A DNA stretch of 64,000 nt from NCBI RefSeq assembly GCF_031455295.1, contig NZ_JAVDSL010000005.1, positions 104,084-168,083 of the forward strand. Reading direction: 5' to 3'. A program made the position numbers and the translations under genes. Shown piece by piece: positions 54,527-62,255 of this stretch. Positions within the stretch are counted from its first letter, which is position 1. Each line of letters starts with the position of its first letter. The notes under the pieces are model-generated. The model was not told where the DNA came from. It saw nothing but the letters and a program-made list of their open reading frames with translations, and made no database searches. The DNA comes from Leifsonia sp. 1010 (lineage in GTDB: Bacteria; Actinomycetota; Actinomycetes; Actinomycetales; Microbacteriaceae).

Positions 54527-54589
54527 CCGGGCGCTTGCGTCGGCCCTCCGGGCGCCTGCGTCGGCCCTCCGGGCGCTTGCGTCGGAGAT
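54527..54589. repeat. 21-bp tandem repeat, three copies
   Basis: Units begin at 54527, 54548 and 54569 (CCGGGCGCNTGCGTCGG core). The third runs into the family E repeat. It lies outside genes. Confidence 0.75.
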
Positions 54590-54641
54590 TCGCGGCTGAT
54601 CGCTCCGAATCTCCATCCGCACCGCGGCCGGTCGGAGATTT
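54581..54641. repeat. Intergenic repeat, family E copy 2
   Basis: Near-complement of 9787-9847, bounded by two GTCGGAGATT motifs (54581 and 54631). It lies in the ~465-bp gap between the convergent LuxR and ispE genes. The remainder (54642-54822) has no further feature. Confidence 0.65.
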
Positions 54642-54822
54642 GCGGCACTTTCTCCTACGTTGCACCCAAAGGTGCGCGGCGCGGGTTCTCCACAGATTCC
54701 GCGATCGGAATATGCCTCGAGACTGCTGCCGGGATGCTGGATCCATGACCCGACATCACCGCACCTGGTGCGCCACACCCGCGAGCACCGCCGTTACCGA
54801 CCTTCCGGTCGGCGCCACGCAA

Positions 54823-55758
54823 TCAGTCGCCGAGGATCCGTGCTCCATGCACGGGCCCGGTGGCCCGGACGGCCCTCACGCGCGCGGCACTGAGAGCGAT
54901 CTGCAGATCGATCGCCGAGTCCAGATCGGCCGCCAGGAAGGCGACTGTCGGGCCGGATCCGGACACGATTCCGGCCAGCGCGCCGTTCATCTCGCCCAGC
55001 TCGATGACATCGGCGATCTCGGGCACGAGGTGGATGGCCGGAGCCTGCAGGTCGTTCGTCAGCGCCTCGGCGAGCATGGCAGGTTCGCCGGCGCGGAGGG
55101 CCTGCAGCACGGCCGAGTCGACCGTCGGGGAGACCTGCGCCGGAGCGATGTCGGCCGCGTGGCGCTCGCGGTGCCGATCCAGCTCGCTGTAGACGCGCGG
55201 TGTGCTCAGCTCGCCGTCCGGGAGCGCGAGCACCCAGTGGAACTGGCCCGTCGCCAGGGCGGGACTCAGCCGGTCGCCCCGACCCGTGCCGATGGCGGTG
55301 CCGCCGACCAGCGCGAAGGGCACGTCGGCGCCCAGCTTCGCGGCGAGCGTGAGGAGTTCCTCGCGCCCGAGCTCGGTGCCCCAGAGGGCATCGCACGCGA
55401 CGAGCGTGGCGGCGGCGTCGGCCGAGCCTCCGCCCATCCCGCCGGCGATGGGAACGTGCTTGTCGATCTCCAGGCGCACCCCGCTGGAGTAGCCCGTCCG
55501 CTTCGCGAGCAGACGGGCGGCCTTGATCGCCAGATTGGATTCGTCGCGCGGCAGGCCGCTCGTGTCGACGGTGCCGCCGAAACTCACCGAGAAGTCATCG
55601 GCGTGATACGCCCGGACATCCTCGTAGAGGGAGACGGCTTGGTAAGCGGTCGCGACGTCGTGGTAGCCGTCCTCCATGACGGCTCCAACACGCATGAACA
55701 CGTTGATCTTGCCCGGGGCGCGAACATGCACGCCGTCGACGTCCCACGCGTCCACCAT
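54823..55758 (-). CDS. ispE: 4-diphosphocytidyl-2-C-methyl-D-erythritol kinase
   Basis: A 311-residue GHMP kinase of the MEP isoprenoid pathway. '[14 protein letters not shown]' (12-25) holds the catalytic Lys, and '[17 protein letters not shown]' (103-119) is the ATP loop. The catalytic Asp is in '[12 protein letters not shown]' (D145), and '[13 protein letters not shown]' is motif 3. TAGGTT lies 6 nt before the ATG, so it is probably transcribed from its own leaderless promoter. It is separated from rsmA by a ~500-bp repeat-rich gap although the pair is usually adjacent. Confidence 0.96.
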   Translation of the reverse strand: MVDAWDVDGVHVRAPGKINVFMRVGAVMEDGYHDVATAYQAVSLYEDVRAYHADDFSVSFGGTVDTSGLPRDESNLAIKAARLLAKRTGYSSGVRLEIDKHVPIAGGMGGGSADAAATLVACDALWGTELGREELLTLAAKLGADVPFALVGGTAIGTGRGDRLSPALATGQFHWVLALPDGELSTPRVYSELDRHRERHAADIAPAQVSPTVDSAVLQALRAGEPAMLAEALTNDLQAPAIHLVPEIADVIELGEMNGALAGIVSGSGPTVAFLAADLDSAIDLQIALSAARVRAVRATGPVHGARILGD

Positions 55759-55764
55759 GCCTCC

Positions 55765-55770
55765 AACCTA
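55765..55770 (-). promoter_or_regulatory. Putative -10 box (TAGGTT), leaderless ispE
   Basis: TAGGTT on the minus strand ends 6 nt before the ATG at 55758. Confidence 0.5.
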
Positions 55771-55850
55771 CACACACCGGAACGTCCACGCTGGGCACGG
55801 CCTGAGCGTCTGTTCGCGTCGCGGGCGGCGCCGGGCCAGCCCCCGGGCCG

Positions 55851-56040
55851 CGCCGGACCGCGCCGGACCGCGCCGGACCGCGCCGGGCAGGCTCGGGGTG
55901 CGTCAGGTTACGTCGGGCCGCGCCGGGCAGGCCCGGGCTGCGTCAGGTTACGTCGAGCCGCGCCGGGCAGGCCCGGGCTGCGTCAGGTTACGTCGAGCCG
56001 CGCCGGGCAGGCCCGGGCTGCGTCAGGTTACGTCGGGCCG
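55851..56040. repeat. Minisatellite: 10-bp x3 followed by 40-bp x4
   Basis: CGCCGGACCG repeats at 55851, 55861 and 55871. Four 40-bp units start at 55881, 55921, 55961 and 56001, each CGCCGGGCAGG..., and differ at only a few bases. There are no spacers, so it is not a CRISPR. The unit is not a multiple of 3. Confidence 0.9.
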
Positions 56041-56148
56041 CGCCGGGCCGTCGGGCGGCGCAGGTCGGCACCATGGCGGTCACCATGAGGTCGCGACCAC
56101 CGGCCGCTAAGACCGCGCGTCGGTGGACGGGCGCTGCAGCCGCGGGAG

Positions 56149-56246
56149 GCCGCCGCGTGGATGCCGCCGCGTGGATGCCGGCGCCGGGAGGCCGCCACGG
56201 AGATGCCGCCGCCGGGATGCCACCGCGTGGATGCCGCCGCGTGGAT
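56149..56246. repeat. 14-bp tandem repeat, seven copies
   Basis: Units of the form GCCGCCGCGTGGAT begin at 56149 and every 14 bp thereafter, with a partial eighth touching the rsmA stop. Units 1, 2 and 7 are identical; others differ at 1-5 positions. Confidence 0.85.
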
Positions 56247-56256
56247 GCCGCCGCCG

Positions 56257-57108
56257 CTACTCCGCGCCGGCCGCCGCCAGGCGCGCGAAGTCGCTCAGGG
56301 CGAGCTGTTCACCGCGCAGGGACGGGGAGATCCCCGCCGCCAGCAGAGCCGCCTCCGCCGACGCGGGGTCGCCGTAGACGGGGGCGAGGGCCTGGCGGAG
56401 GGTCTTGCGGCGCTGCTGGAAGGCCGCGTCGACGAGGGCGAAGGTGCGCAGGCGGAGCTGCTCGTCGCCGGGCGGGTCGTCGCGGCGTTCGAACGCGACG
56501 AGGACGGAGTCGACATTCGGCACCGGCCAGAAGATCTGGCGGCTGACGGAACCGGCGGTGCGCCAGGTGCCGTACCAGGCGGCTTTCACGCTCGGGGCGC
56601 CGTAGACCTTCGAGCCGGGCTGTGCCGCGATCCGGTGACCGACCTCGGCCTGGACCATGACGACACCGGAGCGGAGGGTCGGGAAGTGCTCGAGGAAGTG
56701 CAGCAGCACGGGCACGGAGACGTTATACGGGAGGTTCGCGACCAGGCGCACCGGATCGACCGGCAGCTCGGTGATGGCAAGCGCGTCGCGATGCACCACG
56801 GTCAGGTGCGGTGCTGCGTCCGGCGCCAGCTGGGCGACCGTCGTGGGCAGCTGCGCGGCGAGACGGCCGTCGATCTCGACGGCCACCACGTCGGCTCCGG
56901 CCTCCAGCAGGCCGAGGGTGAGGGATCCGAGGCCCGGCCCGATCTCCACGACGCTGTCGCCGGCCTGCACCTCCGCGACGCGGACGATCCGGCGGACGGT
57001 GTTGGCGTCGATCACGAAGTTCTGCCCGAGCTTCTTCGTCGGGGTGACGTCGAGCAGCTCCGCCAGGTCGCGGATCTCCGCGGGGCCGAGCAGCCGCAGC
57101 TCGCTCAC
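56257..57108 (-). CDS. rsmA: 16S rRNA (adenine(1518)-N6/adenine(1519)-N6)-dimethyltransferase
   Basis: A 283-residue KsgA/RsmA. '[18 protein letters not shown]' (25-42) is the conserved N-terminus, '[19 protein letters not shown]' (53-71) binds SAM, and '[18 protein letters not shown]' (122-139) holds the NLPYN catalytic motif. The C-terminal domain closes the fold. It dimethylates two adenines in helix 45 of 16S rRNA. GTG at 57108 is chosen because it overlaps the tatD stop (GTGA). Confidence 0.96.
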   Translation of the reverse strand: MSELRLLGPAEIRDLAELLDVTPTKKLGQNFVIDANTVRRIVRVAEVQAGDSVVEIGPGLGSLTLGLLEAGADVVAVEIDGRLAAQLPTTVAQLAPDAAPHLTVVHRDALAITELPVDPVRLVANLPYNVSVPVLLHFLEHFPTLRSGVVMVQAEVGHRIAAQPGSKVYGAPSVKAAWYGTWRTAGSVSRQIFWPVPNVDSVLVAFERRDDPPGDEQLRLRTFALVDAAFQQRRKTLRQALAPVYGDPASAEAALLAAGISPSLRGEQLALSDFARLAAAGAE

Positions 57109-58034
57109 GCGATGATCCCGATGGGGCGGGTCGGCGGCGGGCCGACGGGCTCGCTGTCCCACCGGCCGTAGACGAGCTCGGTGTTGGAGTTGATCTGTGC
57201 CGCGAGGGTCGAGGCGTCCGTTCCCATCACCTCGGCCATCGCCCGAAGGGTGTGCGGGATGAGGTAGGGCGCGTTCGGGCGGCCACGGAACGGCATCGGC
57301 GTGAGGAAGGGGGCGTCCGTCTCCACCATGACCAGGTGGCGCGGGGCCGCCTCCAGGGCGGCACGGAGGTTGGGCGCGTTCTTGAAGGTGACGTTGCCCG
57401 CGAACGACATGTACCAGCCGTTCTCGGCGCAGATGCGGGCCAGCTCGACATCGCCCGAGAAGCAGTGGAACACCGTCCGCTCGGGGGCTCCTACTCGCTT
57501 CAGCGTGGCGACGACGGCCGCGTGCGCGTCGCGGTCGTGGATCTGCAGCGCGATGTCGTTCTGCTTCGCGATCTCGATGTGGGCCTCGAACGAGCGGAAC
57601 TGCGCATCGCGCCGCGGACCCTCCTCCGTGCGGAAGAAGTCGAGGCCGGTCTCGCCGACGGCGCGGACCCGGGGCCGGCCTGCGAGTTCGGCGATCACGG
57701 CGAGGGCGTCATCCAGCTCTCCGCGCTCGTCGTAGTCCGGTGCGTCGTTCGGGTGCAGCGCGACAGCCGCCAGCATCCGCGGCTCGACGGCCGCCGTCTC
57801 GGCCGACCAGCGGGACGTCTCGACGTCGTTGCCCACCTGCACGACGCCGCGCACGCCGACGCTCGACGCCCGGTCGAGCTGCTCGCGGTAGTCGAGCGGC
57901 TGCTCGCCGTCGGCGATCTCCAGGTGCGTGTGGTTGTCGTAGACGGGAACGGTCAGCGCCTCGGGCAGCGGAGGGTAGCTGAGGTCGCGGCCGTCGGTGA
58001 CGTGCCGCTGCCGGACGAACGACGGGTCCGTCAT
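57105..58034 (-). CDS. TatD family metal-dependent hydrolase/DNase
   Basis: A 309-residue TIM-barrel hydrolase of the TatD/YcfH family. Metal-binding residues are in '[10 protein letters not shown]' (His35, His37), '[11 protein letters not shown]' and 'QIHDRDAH', and '[18 protein letters not shown]' holds the final Asp. TatD proteins are Mg2+-dependent 3'-5' exonucleases. About 30 N-terminal residues precede the barrel. The gene overlaps metG (ATGA) upstream and rsmA downstream, giving a metG-tatD-rsmA operon. Confidence 0.94.
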   Translation of the reverse strand: MTDPSFVRQRHVTDGRDLSYPPLPEALTVPVYDNHTHLEIADGEQPLDYREQLDRASSVGVRGVVQVGNDVETSRWSAETAAVEPRMLAAVALHPNDAPDYDERGELDDALAVIAELAGRPRVRAVGETGLDFFRTEEGPRRDAQFRSFEAHIEIAKQNDIALQIHDRDAHAAVVATLKRVGAPERTVFHCFSGDVELARICAENGWYMSFAGNVTFKNAPNLRAALEAAPRHLVMVETDAPFLTPMPFRGRPNAPYLIPHTLRAMAEVMGTDASTLAAQINSNTELVYGRWDSEPVGPPPTRPIGIIA

Positions 58035-59620
58035 ACCGCGGCGACCGCCTCCGCGTCGATCCGCGGGAACAGCGCCTCGAGACCGTTGACCTCGGTGCCC
58101 GCGGGCAGCTGACCCCAGTCGCCCGCCGTCCGGAGCGGCTGCGCATCGAGGGCGCCCAGCTCGCCGGAGACGCCGAGCGACTCCCACAGCTTGCCGGTCG
58201 CCGCCGGGATCACCGGCGACAGCAGCACGGCGAGGGACCGCAGCCCTTCGGCCGCCGTGTACAGCACGGTGCCGAGGCGCTCGCGCTTGGCCTCGTCCTT
58301 CGCCAGGGACCACGGCTCCTGCTCGGTGATGTAGCCGTTGAGCTCGTCGACGATCCGCCAGATCGCCGTCAGGGCGTCGTGGATCGCCAGCCGCGAGATC
58401 GCCGCGTCGGCGTCGGCAGCCGCGGTGCGAACGACCTCCTGCACGTGCAGGTCGACCTCCTGGTACTCGCCCGCCGGCGGCACGATGCCCTCGAAGTACC
58501 GCGTCACCATCGCGATCACGCGCGACGCCAAGTTGCCGAAACCGTTGGCGAGCTCGGCCTGATACCTGGCCGCCAGATCCTCCCAGCTGAACGAGCCGTC
58601 CTGCCCGAAGTTGATGGCGCGCATGAAGTAGTAGCGGAACGCGTCGGAGCCGAACGTGTCGGTGATCTGCGTCGGCGCGATGCCCGTCAGCTTGGACTTG
58701 GACATCTTCTCGCCGCCCACGAGGAGCCAGCCGTGACCGAACACGCGCTTCGGCACCTCGAGACCCGCCGCCATCAGCATGGCGGGCCAGATGACCGCGT
58801 GGAATCGCAGGATGTCTTTGCCGACCAGGTGGTTCGCGGGCCAACGGCGGGCGAACTCCTCGTCGTCCTGTCCGTAGCCGACGGCGGTGATGTAGTTGAG
58901 CAGGGCGTCGAACCAGACGTAGACGACGTGCGACTCGTCCCACGGCACCTTGATGCCCCAGTCGAAGCTCGATCGCGAGATGGACAGGTCGCTCAGCCCC
59001 TGGCGCACGAAGCTGACGACCTCGTTGCGGGCCGACTCGGGCTGCACGAAGTCCGGGCGCTCCTCGTAGAGCGACAGCAGCCGGTCGGCGAACTGGCTCA
59101 TCCGGAAGAAGTAGTTCTTCTCCTGCAGCAGTTCCAGCGGCTTCGAGTGGATGGCGCAGACCTTCTGACCCTCGTACTCCCCCGTGCCGTCGACGATCTC
59201 GCTCTGCGGCTTGAACTCCTCGCACCCCACGCAGTAGAGGGCCTCGTACTCGCCGGCGTAGATGTAGCCGTCGTCGTAGAGCTTCTGCAGGAACTTCTGG
59301 ACGTTGACCTCGTGCCGCTCATCGGTGGTGCGGATGAAGTCGTCGTTGGCGATGTCGACGGTGTCGAGGAGGGGCAGCCACTCCTCGGTGACCAGCTTGT
59401 CGGCCCACTGCTTCGGCGTCGTGCCGTTGGCGGTCGCCGTGCGCAGGATCTTCTGCCCGTGCTCGTCGGTGCCGGTGAGCAGCCAGGTGTCGTCGCCGGC
59501 CTGGCGGTGCCAGCGGGCGAGGACGTCGGCGGCGACCTCCGTGTAGGCATGCCCGATGTGCGGGACATCATTCACGTAGAAGATCGGCGTGGTGATGTAG
59601 AAGGAAGAGCCGTCGGACAT
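58031..59620 (-). CDS. metG: Methionyl-tRNA synthetase
   Basis: A 529-residue class I synthetase, the short form without the C-terminal tRNA-binding domain. 'YITTPIFYVNDVPHIGHAYT' contains HIGH (21-24), and KMSKS is at 305-309 ('GGEKMSKSKL'). The connective peptide carries Cys residues ('CVGC' 130-133 and 'CAIH' 155-158) that probably bind zinc. The anticodon domain is C-terminal. TAGGAT lies 7 nt before the ATG, suggesting a leaderless transcript. The stop overlaps tatD. Confidence 0.97.
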   Translation of the reverse strand: MSDGSSFYITTPIFYVNDVPHIGHAYTEVAADVLARWHRQAGDDTWLLTGTDEHGQKILRTATANGTTPKQWADKLVTEEWLPLLDTVDIANDDFIRTTDERHEVNVQKFLQKLYDDGYIYAGEYEALYCVGCEEFKPQSEIVDGTGEYEGQKVCAIHSKPLELLQEKNYFFRMSQFADRLLSLYEERPDFVQPESARNEVVSFVRQGLSDLSISRSSFDWGIKVPWDESHVVYVWFDALLNYITAVGYGQDDEEFARRWPANHLVGKDILRFHAVIWPAMLMAAGLEVPKRVFGHGWLLVGGEKMSKSKLTGIAPTQITDTFGSDAFRYYFMRAINFGQDGSFSWEDLAARYQAELANGFGNLASRVIAMVTRYFEGIVPPAGEYQEVDLHVQEVVRTAAADADAAISRLAIHDALTAIWRIVDELNGYITEQEPWSLAKDEAKRERLGTVLYTAAEGLRSLAVLLSPVIPAATGKLWESLGVSGELGALDAQPLRTAGDWGQLPAGTEVNGLEALFPRIDAEAVAAV

Positions 59621-59627
59621 GGTGACT

Positions 59628-59633
59628 ATCCTA
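59628..59633 (-). promoter_or_regulatory. Putative -10 box (TAGGAT), leaderless metG operon
   Basis: TAGGAT on the minus strand ends 7 nt before the ATG at 59620. Confidence 0.55.
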
Positions 59634-59720
59634 CGGGCGCAGGAGCACGCGATCCGGTGTGTTACTCCGCCTGTGGAGAACGGGTTGTGCTGTGGGGAAC
59701 GAGCGCCGTGGACGGACTCG

Positions 59721-60539
59721 TCAGCCGCGGCGCTCGAGCGCCGCCTGGTAGAGGTCGCGCTTCCCGAGGCCCATCGCCTCGGCGACCTCGGCCGCCGCAT
59801 CCTTCAGCCGCGTGCCCGAGCTGACCAGCGCGAGCACCTGCTGCACCGCCGCCTCGGGGTCCGCCGCTCGCGCCGGAGCCCCGGCGACGACGACGACGAT
59901 CTCCCCGCGCACGCCCTCCGCGGCCCAGGCGGCCAGTTCCGCCGCGGTGCCTCGACGCACCTCCTCGTAGAGCTTCGTCAACTCGCGGCAGACGACGACG
60001 CGCCGGTCGTCGCCGAGCGCCGTCGCGATGTCGCCGAGGGAGGCGGCGAGCCGGTTCGGCGACTCGAAGAACACCATGGTCCGCGGCTCGGAGGCGACCG
60101 CCCGCAGGGTGGACAGCCGCTCCCCCTGCTTGCGCGGCAGGAAGCCCTCGAAGGTGAAGCGGTCGGTCGGGAGGCCGGAGACGGCGAGCGCGGTCAGCAC
60201 CGCCGACGGCCCGGGCAGCGCCGTCACGCCCACCCCCGCCGCCGCTGCCGCCTCGACCAGGTGGAATCCGGGGTCGGACACCGTGGGCATCCCGGCGTCG
60301 GAGAGCAGCACCACATCCTGATCGCGCGCCAGCTCCACGAGCTCCGCCGCCCGATCCCGCTCGTTGTGGTCGTGCAGGGCGATCAACCGGGGGCGGTTCT
60401 CGATGCCGAGCCCCGCCAGCAGCCGCTGGGCGACCCGCGTGTCCTCCGCCGCCACGACCGTCGCCTCGGACAGCACCTCCACCAGCCGCCGGGACGCGTC
60501 GCCGAGATTGCCGATCGGGGTCGCGGCGAGGATGATCAT
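59721..60539 (-). CDS. rsmI: 16S rRNA (cytidine(1402)-2'-O)-methyltransferase RsmI
   Basis: A 272-residue tetrapyrrole-methylase-fold enzyme. 'IILAATPIGNLGDASRRLVE' begins the protein, 'VAAEDTRVAQRLLAGLGI' and 'LLSDAGMPTVSDPGFHLVEA' are the family signatures, and 'ALPGPSAVLTALAVSGLP' contributes to the SAM site. 'FEGFLPRKQGER' is specific to RsmI. It 2'-O-methylates C1402 in the ribosomal P site. It is divergent from the mannosyltransferase gene, 57 bp apart. Confidence 0.96.
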   Translation of the reverse strand: MIILAATPIGNLGDASRRLVEVLSEATVVAAEDTRVAQRLLAGLGIENRPRLIALHDHNERDRAAELVELARDQDVVLLSDAGMPTVSDPGFHLVEAAAAAGVGVTALPGPSAVLTALAVSGLPTDRFTFEGFLPRKQGERLSTLRAVASEPRTMVFFESPNRLAASLGDIATALGDDRRVVVCRELTKLYEEVRRGTAAELAAWAAEGVRGEIVVVVAGAPARAADPEAAVQQVLALVSSGTRLKDAAAEVAEAMGLGKRDLYQAALERRG

Positions 60540-60584
60540 GGCTTCTAGTGTGGCAGTCGAAAGGCGACACCGAGCCTCCGCCCC

Positions 60585-60590
60585 TAGCAT
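60585..60590 (+). promoter_or_regulatory. Putative -10 box (TAGCAT), leaderless pmt
   Basis: TAGCAT ends 6 nt before the GTG at 60597. Confidence 0.5.
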
Positions 60591-60596
60591 GGCTGG

Positions 60597-62210
60597 GTGA
60601 CCTCTGCTCCTCCGACCGACCTCCCGGCCGCGCACGTCGCCGCGGTCCCCGTCGGCACGCGCCTCGACGACTGGTGGGCGCGCGTCCTCGGAACACCAGC
60701 CCGCCTGCGGCTGTGGATGTGGGGCGCGCCCGTCGCGGTGACCCTGCTCGCCGCCGTGCTGCGACTGTGGAACCTGGGTCAACCGCACGCGCTCGTGTTC
60801 GACGAGACCTTCTACGTGAAGGACTCCTGGAGCCTGTGGAACCTCGGCTACGAGGGCAGCTGGCCCGACAAGGCCGACCCGCGATTCGCCGCCGGCCAGA
60901 CGCAGATCTTCGACGCGGATCCGTCGTTCGTCGCGCATCCACCGCTCGGCAAGTGGCTGATCGGGCTCGGGATGGCGGCCACCGGCCCGGCGAACTCGTT
61001 CGGCTGGCGGGTGTCCACCGCGATCGCCGGGACGATCGCCGTGCTGCTCGTCTTCCTCATCGCGCGCACCCTGTTCCGCTCCACGATGCTCGCCACGATC
61101 GCCGGCTTCCTGTTCGCGATCGACGGTCACGCCATCGTGATGAGCCGCGTCGCTCTCCTCGACAACTTCGTGATGTTCTTCGCGCTGCTGGCGTTCTGCT
61201 GCATCCTGCTCGACCGGCGCTGGGCGGCCGACCGGCTGGCGGCGAAGGTCGCGGCCGCCCGGTCGGCGGGTCGCGATCCTGCGTGGGGGCCCGTGCTGTG
61301 GTGGCGTCCGTGGCTGATCGCCGCGGGCATCCTCTGCGGGCTGTGCGCCGGGGTCAAGTGGACCGGGTTCTACTTCCTCGCCTTCTTCGCCGTGTACACC
61401 GTGGTTGTGGATGCGGTGGCCCGCCGCCGGGAGAGGCTGCCGTTCTACGCGAGCGGCGCCCTGCTCAAGCAGGCACCGGCGACCTTCGTCCTCATGGTCC
61501 CCCTCGCGTTCGTCACGTATGTCGCGACCTGGACGGGCTGGATCCTGTCGAGCAACGGCTACTACCGACACTGGGCCGAAGCCGCGCACGCGCAGTGGAC
61601 AGGCGCCTTCAGCTGGGTGCCGCTGTGGGTGCAGAACCTCTGGTACTACCAGACGCAGATGTACGACTACAGCATCAACCTGCACACCCCGCACCCCTAC
61701 CAGTCGAACCCGCTGACGTGGACCCTGATGCTGCGGCCGACCAGCATGTACTACGTCGGGACGACGAAAGGGCAGGCGGGCTGCCAGTGGGACTCCTGCT
61801 CGGCGGCGATCACCTCGCTCGGCAACCCGCTCATCTGGTGGGCGGGCACGGCGGCCATCCTGTTCCTGGTGTACTGGCTGATCCGCTACCGCGACTGGCG
61901 AATCGGCCTCATCCTGACCGGATTGGCGGCGGGCTACCTGCCGTGGTGGCTCTACATGGGCCGGACGATCTTCACCTTCTACTCGATCGCCTTCGAGCCG
62001 TACCTCATCCTCGCGCTCACGGCGGCCGTCGCGATCGTGCTCGGGAAACGCACCGATCCGGAGCCGCGACGGCGCCGCGGCATTCTCTGGACCGGCGTCT
62101 TCCTGGCCGCCTGCACCCTGGTGAGCGCGTTCTTCTGGCCGATCTGGACGGGCCAGCAGGTGCCGTTCTGGTTCTGGCAGATCCACATGTGGCTGCCCAG
62201 TTGGGTGTAG
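60597..62210 (+). CDS. Polyprenol-phosphate-mannose-dependent protein O-mannosyltransferase (Pmt family)
   Basis: A 537-residue GT39 enzyme with about 10-11 membrane helices. The catalytic acidic pair is in the first external loop, 'LVFDETFYVKDSW' (Asp69, Glu70). 'FVAHPPLGKWLIGLG' and 'SRVALLDNFVMFFALLAF' are conserved, and a C-terminal motif 'FYSIAFEPYLILALTAAV' follows. It moves mannose from polyprenyl-phosphate to Ser/Thr of exported proteins, as in mycobacteria and Corynebacterium. Ser/Thr/Pro-rich exported proteins in this window are potential clients. The GTG start is supported by TAGCAT 6 nt upstream. Confidence 0.94.
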   Translation: MTSAPPTDLPAAHVAAVPVGTRLDDWWARVLGTPARLRLWMWGAPVAVTLLAAVLRLWNLGQPHALVFDETFYVKDSWSLWNLGYEGSWPDKADPRFAAGQTQIFDADPSFVAHPPLGKWLIGLGMAATGPANSFGWRVSTAIAGTIAVLLVFLIARTLFRSTMLATIAGFLFAIDGHAIVMSRVALLDNFVMFFALLAFCCILLDRRWAADRLAAKVAAARSAGRDPAWGPVLWWRPWLIAAGILCGLCAGVKWTGFYFLAFFAVYTVVVDAVARRRERLPFYASGALLKQAPATFVLMVPLAFVTYVATWTGWILSSNGYYRHWAEAAHAQWTGAFSWVPLWVQNLWYYQTQMYDYSINLHTPHPYQSNPLTWTLMLRPTSMYYVGTTKGQAGCQWDSCSAAITSLGNPLIWWAGTAAILFLVYWLIRYRDWRIGLILTGLAAGYLPWWLYMGRTIFTFYSIAFEPYLILALTAAVAIVLGKRTDPEPRRRRGILWTGVFLAACTLVSAFFWPIWTGQQVPFWFWQIHMWLPSWV

Positions 62211-62255
62211 CTGCGGACCTGTGCGGTGTCGGAGGCCGGTGGTAGACCGAGTGGT

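Noticed and set aside
54404..54748. Open frames translating the 21-bp repeats as Gly-Pro-Thr-Gln-Ala-Pro
   Set aside because: The 21-bp unit gives a repeating peptide by chance. There is no start signal, no homologue known to me, and the adjoining sequence is a dispersed non-coding repeat.
55881..56040. Possible CRISPR array
   Set aside because: The 40-bp units are contiguous with no spacers, and no cas genes are present.
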